From positions 1-64,000 of the forward strand of contig JAEVLN010000040.1 of NCBI GenBank assembly GCA_018350325.1: a stretch of DNA of 64,000 nucleotides, read 5' to 3'. Numbering within the stretch: the first letter of the stretch is position 1; each line of letters starts with the position of its first letter. Source of the DNA: Globodera rostochiensis (Eukaryota > Nematoda > Chromadorea > Rhabditida > Heteroderidae). Positions 26,024 to 38,889 of this stretch are shown here, piece by piece. A program made the position numbers and the translations under genes. Under the pieces are notes generated by a model. That model saw only the letters and a list, made by a program, of their open reading frames with translations, was not told the DNA's origin and searched no databases.

Positions 26024-26462
26024 ATTTTCATTAATCGTGAAACGTTGCCGCGAAATTTTTCTGGAGCTTAAATGATAAAATCATTGGTTAATTAATGATT
26101 TGACAAATGGGTTCATGAACTGTATCCCAAAAACTCGAATTTTAAAAAAGCGTAAATAAATTGTTGGGTGACCCATTCTGCAGGATTGTCGTTTAGGTAG
26201 TCATGTTTATGTTTTCATATATTAAATCCAAAATATTTTATGAAATTTTTTTACGATTTGCATGAAAGTGGTTTTACATACCTATATTAAGAAGAAGAGT
26301 CCATGGGCTTCTTCAATTTTTTAAGATTTTTATGGCGAAAAATTTGTTAATGAATTTTAAAGATCAAATACTTTAAAATTTTTAAAGAATTTTAGAGCAC
26401 CGACTGACTTCTCTAAAGTTGAAAATTGTCATCAATTTGAATTCTCATTCGTGACCCTAATT

Positions 26463-27166
26463 CAGGGATGCCAACAAAAATTTTTCAAAATAAGGACGAC
26501 AGTGAAGGCCAATATTCTCGACACCAACATTTTCGTTTGTGAGGGTGCTGCATTAAATAAATTAAAAATTCGCTCTGGCATTTGGCACTTTGGATAGTTC
26601 GTACACTAGTGAAAAAACGGACGTTTTGCACACTGGGGGTAAAAAGGACATTTGTCACATTGGACATTTCGCACATCGCTCGCACATTGAATGGTTCAGA
26701 TTCTAATAAAAATAGTACCAATCGATTCCTCTCGTCGAGCTGAGTAAGAATTCGCAAAAAGTTTGTGCCGGAAACCACTATGAAGAAAGTTATGCTACCA
26801 CCAAAAGTTGGCCAAAATAGGTTGACATTGTGTTTTTTTGAGTTGTTTTGATAACGTAATGAATTTTTGAGTGGAGTTTAGCCAAATTATTCAACCTAGC
26901 TTAATTTCAAATTTATTCATCTGTCTAAAATACTTTGCAAGCTTTTATTGAATGTGTGCGAATTTATTTGTAAAACATCCTTTTTCTCCTCATAGTCAGT
27001 GTGCGAAACGTCCGTTTTTTTACTAGTGTGTGAGACCGTGTGCCAAATGTCCAGTGTGCGAAACGTCTTTTTCCCACCCAGTGTGCAAAATGTCCGTTTT
27101 TTCACTATTGTGCCAAATGTGGACACCCCAAATAAGGACAAATTTTATAAATAGTTGGAAACCCTG
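26463..27166. mobile_element. hAT-type MITE, GTGTGCGAAACGTCC word family
   Basis: Flanks CCCTAATT (26455-26462) and CCCTATTT (27167-27174) form a 7/8 target-site duplication. Termini are CAGGGATGCCAAC and CAGGGTTTCCAAC (opposite strand). Both arms carry the word GTGTGCGAAACGTCCG and its variants with TTTTTTCACTAGTGTG. Its right edge lies only 13 bases from the stop codon of the small secreted gene at 27180. Confidence 0.82.
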
Positions 27167-27179
27167 CCCTATTTTGACT

Positions 27180-27852
27180 TCAATTTAACACCTGAGCTGA
27201 TTGTGCGTCGACTAGGTCCACAAACATTTGGCTAGGCTCATAGCGTTTCATGGAGTCGGACAAACGAATTAGAGCCATTTGTCGCTGAATAGATGTAATT
27301 CCGAAACATCACATTTTGATTGAAGTTGCATACAGATAACGCCTGATCAAACAATGAATGACAGACTAGTAATTTTTTTGATCAGGATTGCAGCTGCCCC
27401 ACCACCCCCCGCCCCCCCCCCCCCCCATTTTTTGAAAAAATAAGAAAATGAAAATCACAAAATGGCTGTTTCTTTGGGCTTTGTGGTCATAGAAATAGAA
27501 CCGAAGCTGGCCTCCATTTCGACCGATTCGAGCCCGAACTCTAAATGTCAAATATACATTTTTTAAAAATCTAGACAAAATCATCAGAACGGAGATCAAA
27601 TTCGGATTCGAGACCCAAAACCACTTATGTATATGTGATTAAATTTTTCTATTTTTTCAAAAAATGGGACTCAGCTGTAACGGCAAAATTCGAAATGCCA
27701 AAAAAATAAAACTCAACCCTCGGGTCCATCTTTAGCAGGCGACGAAGTTGGATTGGCTGATTGAAGTTGTACGTCAACAACGATGTCGACGTGTAGATGA
27801 AGAACACCGACATGAACAGCAATGGAAGAAGAATGTGGGATGAAGAGGGCAT
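27180..27852 (-). CDS. Small secreted protein, unknown family
   Basis: Two exons, 27718-27852 and 27180-27284, join in phase 0 to give 79 residues. The start at 27852 (MPSSSH...) puts a strong hydrophobic signal segment (LLPLLFMSVFFIYTS) at the N-terminus; an upstream in-frame Met exists but would bury it. The mature part is short and cysteine-free, with RLSDSMKRYEPSQMFVDL. The 433-base intron holds a long C run. A hAT MITE starts 13 bases past the stop, so a former 3' exon could have been cut off. Could be a neuropeptide-like precursor or an effector; I do not recognise it. Confidence 0.55.
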
Positions 27853-28657
27853 TTTTATATGTAAGCTACCTATTGTTTTGTCATTGTTCATTTGTCACTG
27901 ATCATTTCGTCACTGAGTTTTAAAAGTTGACAAAATTGTGGTCCTTTTTAGGGTTTTCGAATATGACCTCCATTTTGCCGATTTTAGAACTCCGTCCGTA
28001 CCCGCAATTTACGAAAGTTTAAAATTTTCAAAAATCAATTTTTGGCCTTAAAATCTTCAAAAAGCAAGAAATCGATTGTTACTAGCCGTTTCGTTGCTAT
28101 GAGGCCTAATTGATTTTTGGAAATTTTGAATTTTCGCAAAATTGTTCAATTCGGGGGTGTACGTAGTTCAAAACGGGTCTAAAAGGGTGTAATATTCGGA
28201 TTAAACGGCCCTAAAAGCCTATAAAGGACCATTTTGTCAACTTTTAACAGTAAAGAAATGATTAGTGACAAAACGGTCGGCCATTTTAGACTTTTTGGGA
28301 TTTTTGTGCCTACATATTTGAGTGTTTTTTGGTGCCATAACAAACATATTGCTGCGCAATGATTCTTTTGCGCAAAATGTTTTCTTCAAATTTCGGGTTA
28401 TTTATGCCCTGCAGCGTGCGTGAGTCAATTAGAAAGCCCATTCAAATGAACTATTTAAATGGCACAATTTTTTTTTTTGTTGTAATGTTCGCACATTTAA
28501 AAGCTGTTGTGGTGAATGCAAAAGATAAGAAGCCTATTTAAAGTGTTTTTCAGATGCTAGGCTAAACAGAAATGTGCTAAATGCAAAATGTATGTTTGTG
28601 TAATTACACCTTAGAAAAAAAAAATATAATACCTATAAGATTATCCAAATTTTACTC

Positions 28658-29069
28658 GGTGCTAGGTCGTTTCCTAAATTCCGCTATTATGGGCGTTTCC
28701 TAAATCCGACACATATATTTTATGAAATAGTTTTAGACATCTTCACACCGCACTAATCAGGTAAACCTTATACCATTGGAAAGCTTTAAATGAGTAAAAA
28801 AATCATTACACAGCAAAGCCCAAGTGGTTTGAGAAGTAAAAAGTTATAATGTAAAATTGCCAAAAATCGGGCTTTTTCGTAGTTTTCTGATCATAACATT
28901 TTAAAACTTTGATTTACTGCTTATTTTTCTTTTACAAAGAGCTTCTATGATATAAGATTTACCTGATTTAGTGCGGTTAAAGTTATGATGTCTAAAACTA
29001 CTTCATAAAATATATGTAGCGGATTAGGAAACGCACATAGTGGCGGAATTTAAGAAACGGCCCATCACG
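28658..29069. mobile_element. Foldback / Mutator-like MITE
   Basis: Arms of about 110 bases are inverted copies: left GTCGTTTCCTAAATTCCGC..., right its complement ending GGAATTTAAGAAACGG. They share the inner words ATATATTTTATGAA and TTTAGACATC. A perfect 9-bp duplication ATTTTACTC flanks the element (28649-28657 and 29070-29078). Long terminal inverted repeats with a 9-bp duplication fit the Mutator superfamily better than hAT. No transposase. Confidence 0.75.
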
Positions 29070-29594
29070 ATTTTACTCTAAGATCTCAAAAAAAAATTTT
29101 TTCGTTATTTGCATTTCTTAAGGTTTTCCTTAAATTTCAAAAAAATCGGGGCTACCTTAATGCAAATGGATTTTTAGATAAATACATGAATATGGTCTAA
29201 TTTTTTGCGCAAAACCACTATTTTTTGAGTTCCTGTCTTAACTTAAGCGTAAAAATTATGTTACAACAACAATAATGCTTTTGACAGCTTTGTTAATTAA
29301 GTCTGGACAATTCAAGTCAAATACATACAAAAATATTAAATAAAAAAGCTTAAATTAAAATTTATTTTATAAAATAAATAATGCTTTTGACAGCTTCTGA
29401 ACAATTCAAGTAAAATCTAAAATCTCCAAATACAGTAAAATAGGCAATTAAGGATTTTTGAAATTAGTCATAAAGTCAGTCCACAAAGCGCTCAAATAAC
29501 GCGCATAACATCATAAATAGTTTTGCGCCAATTTGAATAAATTATTTCACACCTACAACGAAAAAAAAGTGGCACAATAAAATGTGATATCATA

Positions 29595-29811
29595 AACTTA
29601 AAGTGGTGAGGAAATTTGTAATTAAAAAATAATAATTTCGTCTTTTAATGAATAAAACAAAAATAAAAATTACATAAAACTATTGCTCGCTCTAGAATCT
29701 TTCAACTTAAAGTGGTGAGGAAAATTTTTAAAAAAAATTATTTTGTCTTTTAATGAATAAAACAAAATAAAAATTACAAAAAACTAAAAATTGCTCGCTC
29801 TAGAATCTTTC
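29595..29811 (+). repeat. Tandem duplication, ~108-bp unit x2
   Basis: 29595-29703 and 29704-29811 are near copies, each starting AACTTAAAGTGGTGAGGAAA and ending TTGCTCGCTCTAGAATCTTT. No coding potential seen. Confidence 0.85.
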
Positions 29812-31871
29812 AGCATTTTATGAATATTTGTACTTGCTCTGGGAACATACAAACCCAGAATTTAATTTATTTAAAACATTTGGCCAAAAACACTGGGCAA
29901 ATTAATCAATTGCTGTAGCAGAAGAAAATAAAGTGCAGTCAGTGATGCTTTGAATTTGATTAGGTTTGTTAGAAATTTAGGTAATTGAACGATTTTGGCA
30001 AATTTATATTAATTATCGTAGAATTGCAATCATGTATTTTCTAAAATTGCTTATAATATATGTCATTAATTAAATAAATCTAAACTTTCTAAAATTTTTT
30101 CAAACTATAATAAATGGAAGCTTCAAATAAATTAAATAATTGTTTGATGAATTTATATGAACAATTTGCAGCAAAGCACAATTAGGAAAAATTCTGCCAT
30201 TATGGCCACTCATTTAATCGACCCAAATGATGGCAATAATTATCCAACTAATTGCTTTTGATTAGATTGAATTTGTGAATTGTAAGCAATTTGTCATTAG
30301 AAAAAGCAGAAGAACACGTCACTCAAAAAAAACAAAATATAATTTTTCAACGTAAATAAAATATAGTATTGGTATATTTAAAAAATAAGGTACGAAATTG
30401 TGCAAAAAATCTCTGTTTTTCATTCTTTTTAAAAATACCTCTTTAACATTTTTAAAAGATTCAATTATTTTAGTTAATAATTATTAATTTTAATTGTAAG
30501 TGTTTAGAGCATTGGAGGTCCGGCAATGGTGACAGGCGCGCCGCCGGTATGTTTTTCCATCTGCATGGGTTCAAACCCCCCCCCCCCCCCCCTCCCTCCC
30601 AAAATAGTTGCTAAAAATGGCAATTACCTCTCATGACTGTAAAGGAACTGTTTTTCTCGTTTGGCATATAAATTGATTTTCAATAATTCATTTTTTTCAA
30701 TTTTAGGTCTGCAAATTTAATTTGTTTTAATTTCACTATTTAATATACAGAGGGTGACCCAAAATTCTTGCACCTCTTTTGTTATCATAACTTATTCAAA
30801 CACAGAATTACTAGACCAAAAAAATTCAAAATGTAAAGGAGGGGGAGGGGGTGACATTCCTCTGGCCACTGATAAAAATCCCCCTAGGAAATTGTCTTAT
30901 CAAATTTCATATTTCACAATTTTTTTAAAATTGTTAATTTATTTTTACAAATCCAGGATTTTTGTTGCTTTTGTTCAATAACAACAAAACAATGTTCGAT
31001 CGACTACCGCGGGTCGACACGATTCTTTGGACTGTGTGGACTTAATAAAGTGATCAAATCCGATCGGATTTGACGTGTTGGTGAATTGGGGTGGAGGCCA
31101 CACCAGCCAGCGCGGATTTTGCGGATTTGTCGGACCCTCGCGCACCAAACTTTGAGCACTTTTTGGTGTTTGTCCACGAAATTGCACACTAATTTTTAAC
31201 AAATACACAAAAAATTGAATATTTATAGGTTGGCCGAACGGCGACGGAATTGTATTTTTTAAATTTTCGATAATTTTTCTATTTTTATGCGTCCGTTTTT
31301 ATTTAATTAATTTTGTTAAACGATGTTAATTGTCAGTTGTCTCGATGCATCGATTTTAATTTCAGAAAATTTTAATTTAGATAACTCATAATTAATTATT
31401 TAAATATTTGGTGTAAGCAAAAGTTCAATTTTTATTTTTTGAAAACATTTAGAATTTATTAGTTTTACTATAAATTTTTTTATTGTAATGAATTTTTACC
31501 TTTATTTTTGTCTCTCATCTCATATAATGACTCAAAAAGAAGGTAAACAAAAAGGTAAAGCCCAAATTTTTCCATTTTTGACTCTCCGAGTGCATTTTCC
31601 GGTTCTCATCTAAAGAATCTGGATCTCTAACCGAATCTTTCTCTTCTAAAATAACTTTTTAGAAACATTATTTTAAAAAAATTAAAATAATTAATTTTAT
31701 TAAAAAAAACTGAAAGTTTGTTTAAAATTTAGAGAGAAACAAAATGAAAAATGAATAAATCTGAACAAATGAATTGCTAGATACTTATAGTTGGCAGATA
31801 AACAAATTAAAATGAATTCTTAATTAATACATAAATAACTGAATTATTTATAGAAGTAATTTCGTCTAAAA

Positions 31872-34800
31872 ATGCTTATTTCTTCAATCTTATCTTCATT
31901 TTTTGTCGTATTTTTCCCGTTTTTTTCATTATCCGAGGCCCAACTGATCCCGCGCATTTTGTTGTTTAATGATCCCAAATATTCGGCAGTGACGCTCTCC
32001 CCGGATGGCCAAGTCATTGGCTTTTTGGCCCCAAACGAAGTACAAAAACAATTATATTTTATTTTAATAATTTTGCATAAAGCGTAAAAAATGGAAATTT
32101 TAATGCGCATTTGTTTTTAATTATTAAAAGAAATTTAGTTTCAAAAGCTTATTGACAAAAAATCTCATTAGTCATTCATTTAAATTCAATTTTAGTATGG
32201 AATAAGCAATGTTTATACAAAATGCCAAACTTGCAAATACAGTAAGCCGGTCACATATGAGAACAAACGTCATATAAGCGGTAAAATATGCAAAAAATTA
32301 AAATTCTGGCATTATATTTTAATATTTTTAACTAGGGTACCAATGGACGGGAGTGCCAAATATTCTACTGTACCATCAGGACAATGATGGAGACGAAAAT
32401 TACCGGCTTTATAAAATAAATATTAGCAATGTAAACTAATTTATAAATTAGAAATGTTAAAATATTTTAATTAAATCACATAAAAAAATAAATTTATAAT
32501 TAGTTTATAAATTAGTGTATGTAAATTTATGTTTACTCTAAATTAAATAATTAACTCATTAGTATAATTTATATATTTTTTAAATTTAAACATTAAACAA
32601 ACATTTAGCCATCGCCATTCAATCCAGTGTACACTGTCAACGATAGGCCAGGCATTAAGGTTATTCATTTATTTATTATTTAAGCTTAATCAAATTTAAT
32701 TTAATTTTTTTTTTTTACAAATCTGTTTACATTTTATTTTTAGGCGATGATTGTTGGCAACAATTTGCGCGATCATCGAATTCTAATCGGGCTCAACGAT
32801 GAAGATCCAGCTTATCACAATGTGTACGAATTAGACTTGATCAACAACCAAATGCGAATGGTCTCTGATATGAACCAGTATTTTGGGACAAAAGAAAGCG
32901 TTTTTTGGGACAATTGTCAATGGCTTATGTCAAAATTTATAAAATTCTATCGCGATTTATTTAATATTATTTTAATATATATAATTTTTCTAAGGTCTTT
33001 CACAATCAGCGCTTTCCCGCCAAAATTGTTGTTGACAACGATTTGAAAATTCGAATGGTAGTACAGGAGTCCATGGACGGATCGTTGATATTTTTCAAGT
33101 TGGCAAATAATTCTTAAACCTAAAAAAAATTTAAAAAAAAAACTCTTAAACAAATAATACAAATCACTAAGAAAAATTTTTTCACTCTGATTAAAACCAT
33201 TGATTTCGGACTGAAAAATCGCAATAAACATTATAATTAAAAAAATTTTCAGATATTTTTTAGTTAAATTTCTTAAAATAAAAAAATGATTTTAGACTTT
33301 CTGACATTGCCAATCCAAATCGACTGACATCGGAAGCGCACAATTGGGTTGAATATTTGCGAGTGCCGCCCGAGGATCGGGCACTTACACTGTGATGAGA
33401 CAAAATAATGACTAAAAACATTTTTATTAAAAACAAAAATTTAGGCCAATTTCATTCACAGCAGACAATCGCCGCATTTATTGGCAGTGGGGCGCTGATA
33501 CGGTTAATTAAAATTTTATGAAAAATTTAAAGCAGACGAAAAAACTCAATAAATTTTTTAATTAATTTTAAATTCGTAATAATTTACGTTCTTTTTAAAT
33601 AAGTCCCATAATTTAAATATTATAAATTTGGTTAGGACCTCGGCCAATTGGTTGTGCATGATTTTGGACGACCCGAACGTAATGAAGTGCTTTACACTGC
33701 CCAAAAGGCACAAATTGGAGGTGAATTTAAATTTAAAAAAATAAAAATTTTAAATTTTTAAGGTGTAATTTTCCATCCAATCGAGCGGACGGTGTTATCC
33801 GTCACTGAAATTTACCACAAACCGGACATTTACGTAGCAAACACAACAGTGCTGGTCAACAATTTTTATTTATTTAGAATTCAATAAATTTTGTTATTTA
33901 AAATAAAATATGAATTCATTTTCATTTTTTTATTTATATAATATTAAAGCTGTTTAGGATGATATTCAATATTTGGTAAATTTACGCCCTGCTGGAACGC
34001 CAGTAATTGAGAGTATGAGGTAAAATCATTGTATTAATAAATTAATATAATTGTTAACGAAATTTTAGCATGGACTTTGATACCTGGCTGGTCAGCTTCA
34101 TCTCAGACGATCAACCATTTGAGTAAATTCATGTTTTATTATTTTTTTACTAAATTTAAAAGAAAACAATGCAAAAAGGTTTATGTGGAATCATCTATTA
34201 AATTTTGAGGGATTTAAATATTGAATTATCAAATAAAATAGCTCTTAAATCGATTTGTCAATAAAATATTTTTTAGGTATTTTCTTTACAAAAGAAGCAA
34301 AAAACGTGCCGATTATGTTAGTTTTATTTATTTATTTTATTACTAAGTAATTTTGTGCGCATATTTAATATTTATAAAAACTAAAAATGTCATTAAAAAA
34401 CTTTTTTGAAAATTTATTTATTTTCAATTTTAGCTTTTCACCACTCGTCCCGAATTGGTGGGACGGCCACTGAGTAAAATGATTGGCTTTGATTATTCCG
34501 CAAGAGATGGGCTACGAATTCAAGCTTATCTGAGTTTACCACCACAGGTAAAGTGTAATCAATTTAAAATATAATTTAATTAGTTAAATTATTTATTTTT
34601 AGTTAAAAACAGAAAATTAGAATTGGACATGTAAGTTTATCATAATTAATCTTTTTTTGAATCTCAGACTCCACTGTTGTCGCAGGCACAGGTGCGCGGA
34701 GACAAACTGGAGTTGGCACGGCAAGGCTTGTTGCCAAGAAGGCCACAAAAATTGGTGGTGCTTGTACATGGTGGGCCAAAGTCGCGCGATTTCTTCGGAT

Positions 34801-37229
34801 TTGCAGCGATCAACGCTTGGCTGACCAGCCGAGGCTATGCCGTTATGCAGGCAAAGCTTAAATTGAAGCGAAAAATTTAATAAATTTTCTTAACAAATAA
34901 AATTGAATTAATTTAATTATTTGCTAAATTTAGAATAAAAATTAATTTTCACAATTTAAGTCAATTTGTTTAGAGTAATTAGATGGGTTTGAATTTAAAA
35001 CTGACAAAATTTGAGAATTTATTCAAATTTAGGCACCAATCTTTAGCCAATTTAAATTAGAATTTGTTGAATTTTTTGATTAAGAATAAAATTAAAAATG
35101 TTATAAAGTATTATTTAAGTTTGAAATTTTTTCCAAAATTTTATTAAAATTAAATAAGGTGAATTTCCGCGGCTCTGTGGGCTTTGGCAAAAATCTAACA
35201 AACGCTGGCAACAGTGAATGGGGCCGTAAAATGCATCAGGACTTGTTGGACGGTGTGGACTTTTTGGTGAGCAACAACATTGCGGATCGACGACAAGTGG
35301 CCATTATGGGTGCGAAATTTATTATCTTTTTTGAAATTGGGGCTTAATTAGCTTTAAATGGTTTCTAATTAAGGTGGAAGCTATGGCGGCTATGCCACAT
35401 TGGTTGGGATGACTTTTACTCCTGACATTTTTGCGTGCGGTAATAAATGCAAAAACTTTAAAATTCAAAAATAAATAAATAAATATGAAATTGTAATAAT
35501 TAGGTTTTCAAAAAGATTTTATTTTGAAAAAGTAAGTTTATTAAAATTTAATATTAGGCTATCCTCTTCTAATCCCCCATGCGGGATTATTTTTCAACCT
35601 ACTCAGAGAGTGGGATTATCAGAGGAGTAAATGAACGGGGTTTGTGAGTTCACCTACTCAGAGGATGGGGGATTATTAGAGGGTGGGGGATTAAAAAAGG
35701 ATATATGCTATTGAATTATTTTTTACTTTTAGGAGTGGACATTGTCGGGCCTTCAAATTTAATTACTCTGTTGGACACAATTCCGCCATATTGGCTAGGC
35801 TTTTACAACGACATGATAGCCATGCTTGGAGCTGATAAAAATACGGAAGAAGGCAAATTAATAAAAAAAAAAATTTTTTAAATAAATAAATTATTTTAGG
35901 TCGCCGCTTCTTGAAGAGTCGATCGCCGCTCTATTTTGCGAATCGGGTCAAAAATCCGCTTCTGATCGTGCACGGGGCAAACGATCCACGCGTTAAACAA
36001 GCCGAGTCCGGTGAATTTTTTTTTCTCTAATTTTTGAAAAAAAATCTATGAAAATTTTTTTAGATCAATTTGTTGCTGCACTGAAGCGAAATCACATCCC
36101 AGTCACATACATTTTGTTTCCCGATGAAGGTAAAAGCATTTTTTTGTTGTTTTTAGCCAAAAACATTTTTTAAATTCTAAAAATTTCTAGGCCATGGCCC
36201 CAGAAAACCACACAACACAATGGCAATGGCCGGCTTCATTGAGGAATTTTTGGCCCAATGCTTACACGGAGATGTGGAGCCATTCAATTTGGGTAAATTT
36301 TTGTTGTAAAATTTTTGGAAATTACAAAAATTGAAATATTTAGGCCAATATAACTCCACAGCAATGGTAATTTGGTGCATTTCTGGACATAAAATTTAAA
36401 CTTTAAAATAAAAAATATATTTTTTAGAATTAAAATTAAATTCAAACAATTTTTTCTTTTTTTTAAATTAACAATTTAGCAAAATTAAAACATTTAAAGG
36501 TTATGGCCGACGCCAAAATGTCGTCAACCGCGTTTGCCCAAGCCAAAAATTTCAACGCCCAACAAAGACAGTTTCACGATGTACAATCACTTCATATGGA
36601 CACATCGGAAGCTGACGTCGAAGCATCAAAAAAGTAAGAAAATTGGAACAGGATTGGCATTTTTATGAACAAAAAGCTGCGTAATGTGCTTTTGGACATA
36701 AACTTTTCTAAACATCCCAATCAAAAGCACACTTGATGCCATTTTAATGCTTTTATTTGTTAGTCAGTTGAATGCTCAATTCAAAATTTTTTATGAGTCT
36801 TAAATGCATAAAAAAAAACTCGAAACACATGCGGGGTCGGGGTTTCAACCCTACTTAAAAGACTGAAAATCTTCAAAAAATTTTCGACAATTCAAGTCAA
36901 TTAGGTAACCTAGTAAAATTTGAACGCCATCAGATGCTTAATAACGTATTTGAACCTTTAAATTAGTTAGGGTTGACGGCACTGAATTGTTGTTAATGTT
37001 TTACCTAAATTACAAATTTGTGCTATATCAGTTATTAAATCAGAAATATTAAATTATTTTCTAATAAATTTTTTATTAAAAAGTGAAGTTTCAATATTTT
37101 CAATTTAAACTTTTTAGTCCCTTCCCCAATTTCAGCAGAGAATCAGCAGGCAATTTGCGATTTCGCGAAATTATGCACCAAAGGCCCAGCAAATTGCCGC
37201 TGAGAAATGAAGAGCCATTTGCTTTATAA
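31872..37229 (+). CDS. Secreted S9-family (prolyl oligopeptidase clan) peptidase, DPF-6-like
   Basis: Family role: a serine peptidase of the alpha/beta-hydrolase S9 family, acting on peptides; the signal peptide ([17 protein letters not shown], cut near SEAQ) implies secretion or ER entry. Twenty-four exons fit with unbroken phase, from 31872-32039 through 34668-34850, 35159-35309, 35374-35439, 35733-35852, 35900-36010, 36064-36129 to 37118-37229, about 775 residues. The N-terminal half matches the S9 beta-propeller style ([26 protein letters not shown]). The catalytic triad is complete: Ser in GGSYGG (35374 exon), Asp in GANDPRV (35900 exon), His in GHGPRKP (36191 exon). [11 protein letters not shown] precedes the nucleophile. 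Two introns use GC donors (after 34850 and 35852). The C-terminal exons beyond the hydrolase domain are lineage-specific. Confidence 0.9.
35565..35700. repeat. Small repeat with AATCCCCCA words in S9 intron
   Basis: Ends TCCTCTTCTAATCCCCCA (left) and TCCTTTTTTAATCCCCCA (right, opposite strand) are inverted repeats; inside, CCTACTCAGAGAGTGGGATTA recurs. The word TTTTAATCCCCCACCCTCTA also occurs at 44716-44755 in an intron of another gene. No clean target-site duplication. Confidence 0.55.
36800..36890. repeat. Half copy of GGGGTTTCAACCCT element
   Basis: GCGGGGTCGGGGTTTCAACC at 36831-36850 matches the right end of the element at 43925-44106. Only one end is present, in the long intron before the last S9 exon. 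Confidence 0.4.
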
Positions 37230-37559
37230 AAATGATCAGATTTCAGATTTTAAATTTTTTATTATTTTTGCCATTTATTTATAATTATTGTATTTTGGTC
37301 TTTTAACAACGTGGAATGAATAAATTAATTTATGGAAAAGCTTTAAACATTATAAGGTAGTTTAAAAATTTAGGCTTAAAGACTCGATCAATCAATATTT
37401 TCTTTTTTTTATATAAAAAATTCTAATCAATGAGTTGTATTAATGATCAGAATACGAACATGCAGTAAATTGAGAAAATTGGTACTCCTCTAACTAAGAA
37501 GAAAGTTTCTTTGTCCAAATTTGACGTTTTTCGTGATCACCACCGCTATCACTTTGGCT

Positions 37560-38280
37560 AGCCGAAACTTGCGGCCCGAAATTTGCGGCCCCGAATTTTG
37601 CGGCCCGAAACTTGCGGCCCGAAACTTGCGGCCCGAAACATGCGGCCCTAATTAAAGCAAAAAAAATCAATGACAAAATCAACTTTTCACACAATTTTTG
37701 GCGGCATTGATAAAAAATAAAAGAAAATAATAGTTTTGATAAAATTTATTTTTTAACTAGAACCACCATGACTCTGTTCTCAATCAGGTAGGTTAATTAT
37801 TGTTCTGAAAGATGAGGAAGCTTCATGCAGGATAGAATTTTGGTTTACAAATTGGACCCGATCCGGGACGTTTTGACTAGGCCACGAGCCAAAAAATGCA
37901 TAAACAATGATTTAGCATTGAAAAATCTGGTCGAGACTTTTGATCGGAATGTAAATCCGAACGACGATCAACTTAATCTCGCATTTGCGGGCGGTACTTA
38001 CCGACTCGCTGGAAAATTTTATCAATGAGACGACTAGCCCAGACAATATGAGCTATGTATTAACTTTTACTTGCATTTTTATGACAAAATGGTGTAATAA
38101 ATTACCAAGATTAAAAGTTATTTTGTCATTTTTTTGTTTGTTTTTTTGCTTTAATTAGGGCCGCAAAGTTCGGCCGCAAGTTTCGGACCGCAAATTACGG
38201 GCCGCAAGTTTCGGGCCGCAAATTTCGGGCCGCAAGTTTCGGGGCCGCAAAATTCGGGCCGCAAGCTTCGCACCACCATT
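37560..38280. mobile_element. MITE-like element, GCGGCCCGAAA word family
   Basis: The left arm repeats CTTGCGGCCCGAAA about six times at 37565-37650. The right arm repeats the complement, GGGCCGCAAGTTTC, about eight times at 38158-38275. Inner flanks GGGCCGCAAAGTTCGGCC and TTAATTAGGGCCGC confirm the inversion. Outer flanks CACCACCG and CACCACCA may be a decayed 8-bp duplication, but the termini do not align cleanly. Same architecture as the verified hAT-type MITEs here. Confidence 0.65.
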
Positions 38281-38701
38281 ACTTTTGTAATGTCCGATCA
38301 ATCAACAACAACATTCACATATTAATTGACCATTATTCCGAGCGGGACACAATTTATGCACATTGTCCACCTCTTCCGATCATCGATCACATTCACTTTT
38401 TATTGTGGCGATCATTGTGTTGTTTTTATTAGCAACAACAACGCACTTTTTTTTTGCGCGTCATCACCACGCCAGCCACTTTCTCTTCCGGAACTCTTTC
38501 CGGACGAAGTGGTCGGAAGAAAGTGTTAGTTAGCCATCCTTGCTGCGATCGAAAGAAACACACTTTTGCTGATCGGACAATACAATTAACTTCTTTTTTT
38601 CTTCTCCCGATCGGAGGCCGACGAAGTGAGTCCATTGTGTCCACCATGAAACAACTGGCCATAAAATGCGGACAATTGGGCCAAAATTGGTGATTCGGGT
38701 G

Positions 38702-38707
38702 TATAAA
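38702..38707 (+). promoter_or_regulatory. TATA box of the Cys-rich gene
   Basis: TATAAA lies about 185 bases before the start codon at 38890. An initiator-like CAGTCAG follows about 22-28 bases downstream. The layout suggests a strong focused promoter, as expected for a highly expressed secreted protein. Confidence 0.45.
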
Positions 38708-38889
38708 TTGGGACGAACATTGCAGTCAGAATCGTCACAAAATTAACATTTCCAAAATATTAAAAATTTATAAGACGAAAATTTTCGTTAAGAAAAATGT
38801 TAAAAAGATTTTTTGCTTATGATACCTAAAACATTTTACGGTTAAATGAAAGCTTTAAATTTTAGAAAATTTATTAAAAATAAATAAAA

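Larger units (their letters stand above)
24320..27179. other. Repeat-rich intergenic region
   Basis: Contains direct repeat copy B (24405-24606), a TATAAAAA box at 25026-25033 without an assignable gene, and two hAT-type MITEs (25347-26023 and 26463-27166). I see no protein-coding gene. Confidence 0.5.
27853..31871. other. 4-kb gene-poor region
   Basis: Holds the foldback element 28658-29069, a 108-bp tandem duplication (29595-29811), a second locally duplicated word (TAATGCTTTTGACAGCTT at about 29274 and 29380) and a poly-C tract near 30577. A tiny open frame at 28449-28541 begins with a signal-like hydrophobic stretch but ends after 30 residues. A minus-strand frame at 30975-31208 has no supporting splice sites. 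Otherwise nothing. Confidence 0.5.
37230..38889. other. Intergenic between S9 peptidase and Cys-rich gene
   Basis: An AATAAA polyadenylation signal follows the S9 stop near 37318. The rest is dominated by the inverted GCGGCCCGAA repeat element at 37560-38280, then the promoter-like region of the cysteine-rich gene. Confidence 0.5.

Noticed and set aside
28359..28541. A 60-codon frame with a signal-like hydrophobic stretch
   Set aside because: It ends soon after the hydrophobic segment, with no downstream exon or polyadenylation context to support a peptide gene.
31872..37229. Horizontal transfer of the S9 peptidase
   Set aside because: The gene has 24 exons with local-style introns and composition, and the family is common in nematodes.
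37565..37650. Regular short repeats that might suggest a CRISPR-like array
   Set aside because: No spacer structure, eukaryotic context, and an inverted partner array at 38158-38275; this is a MITE arm.
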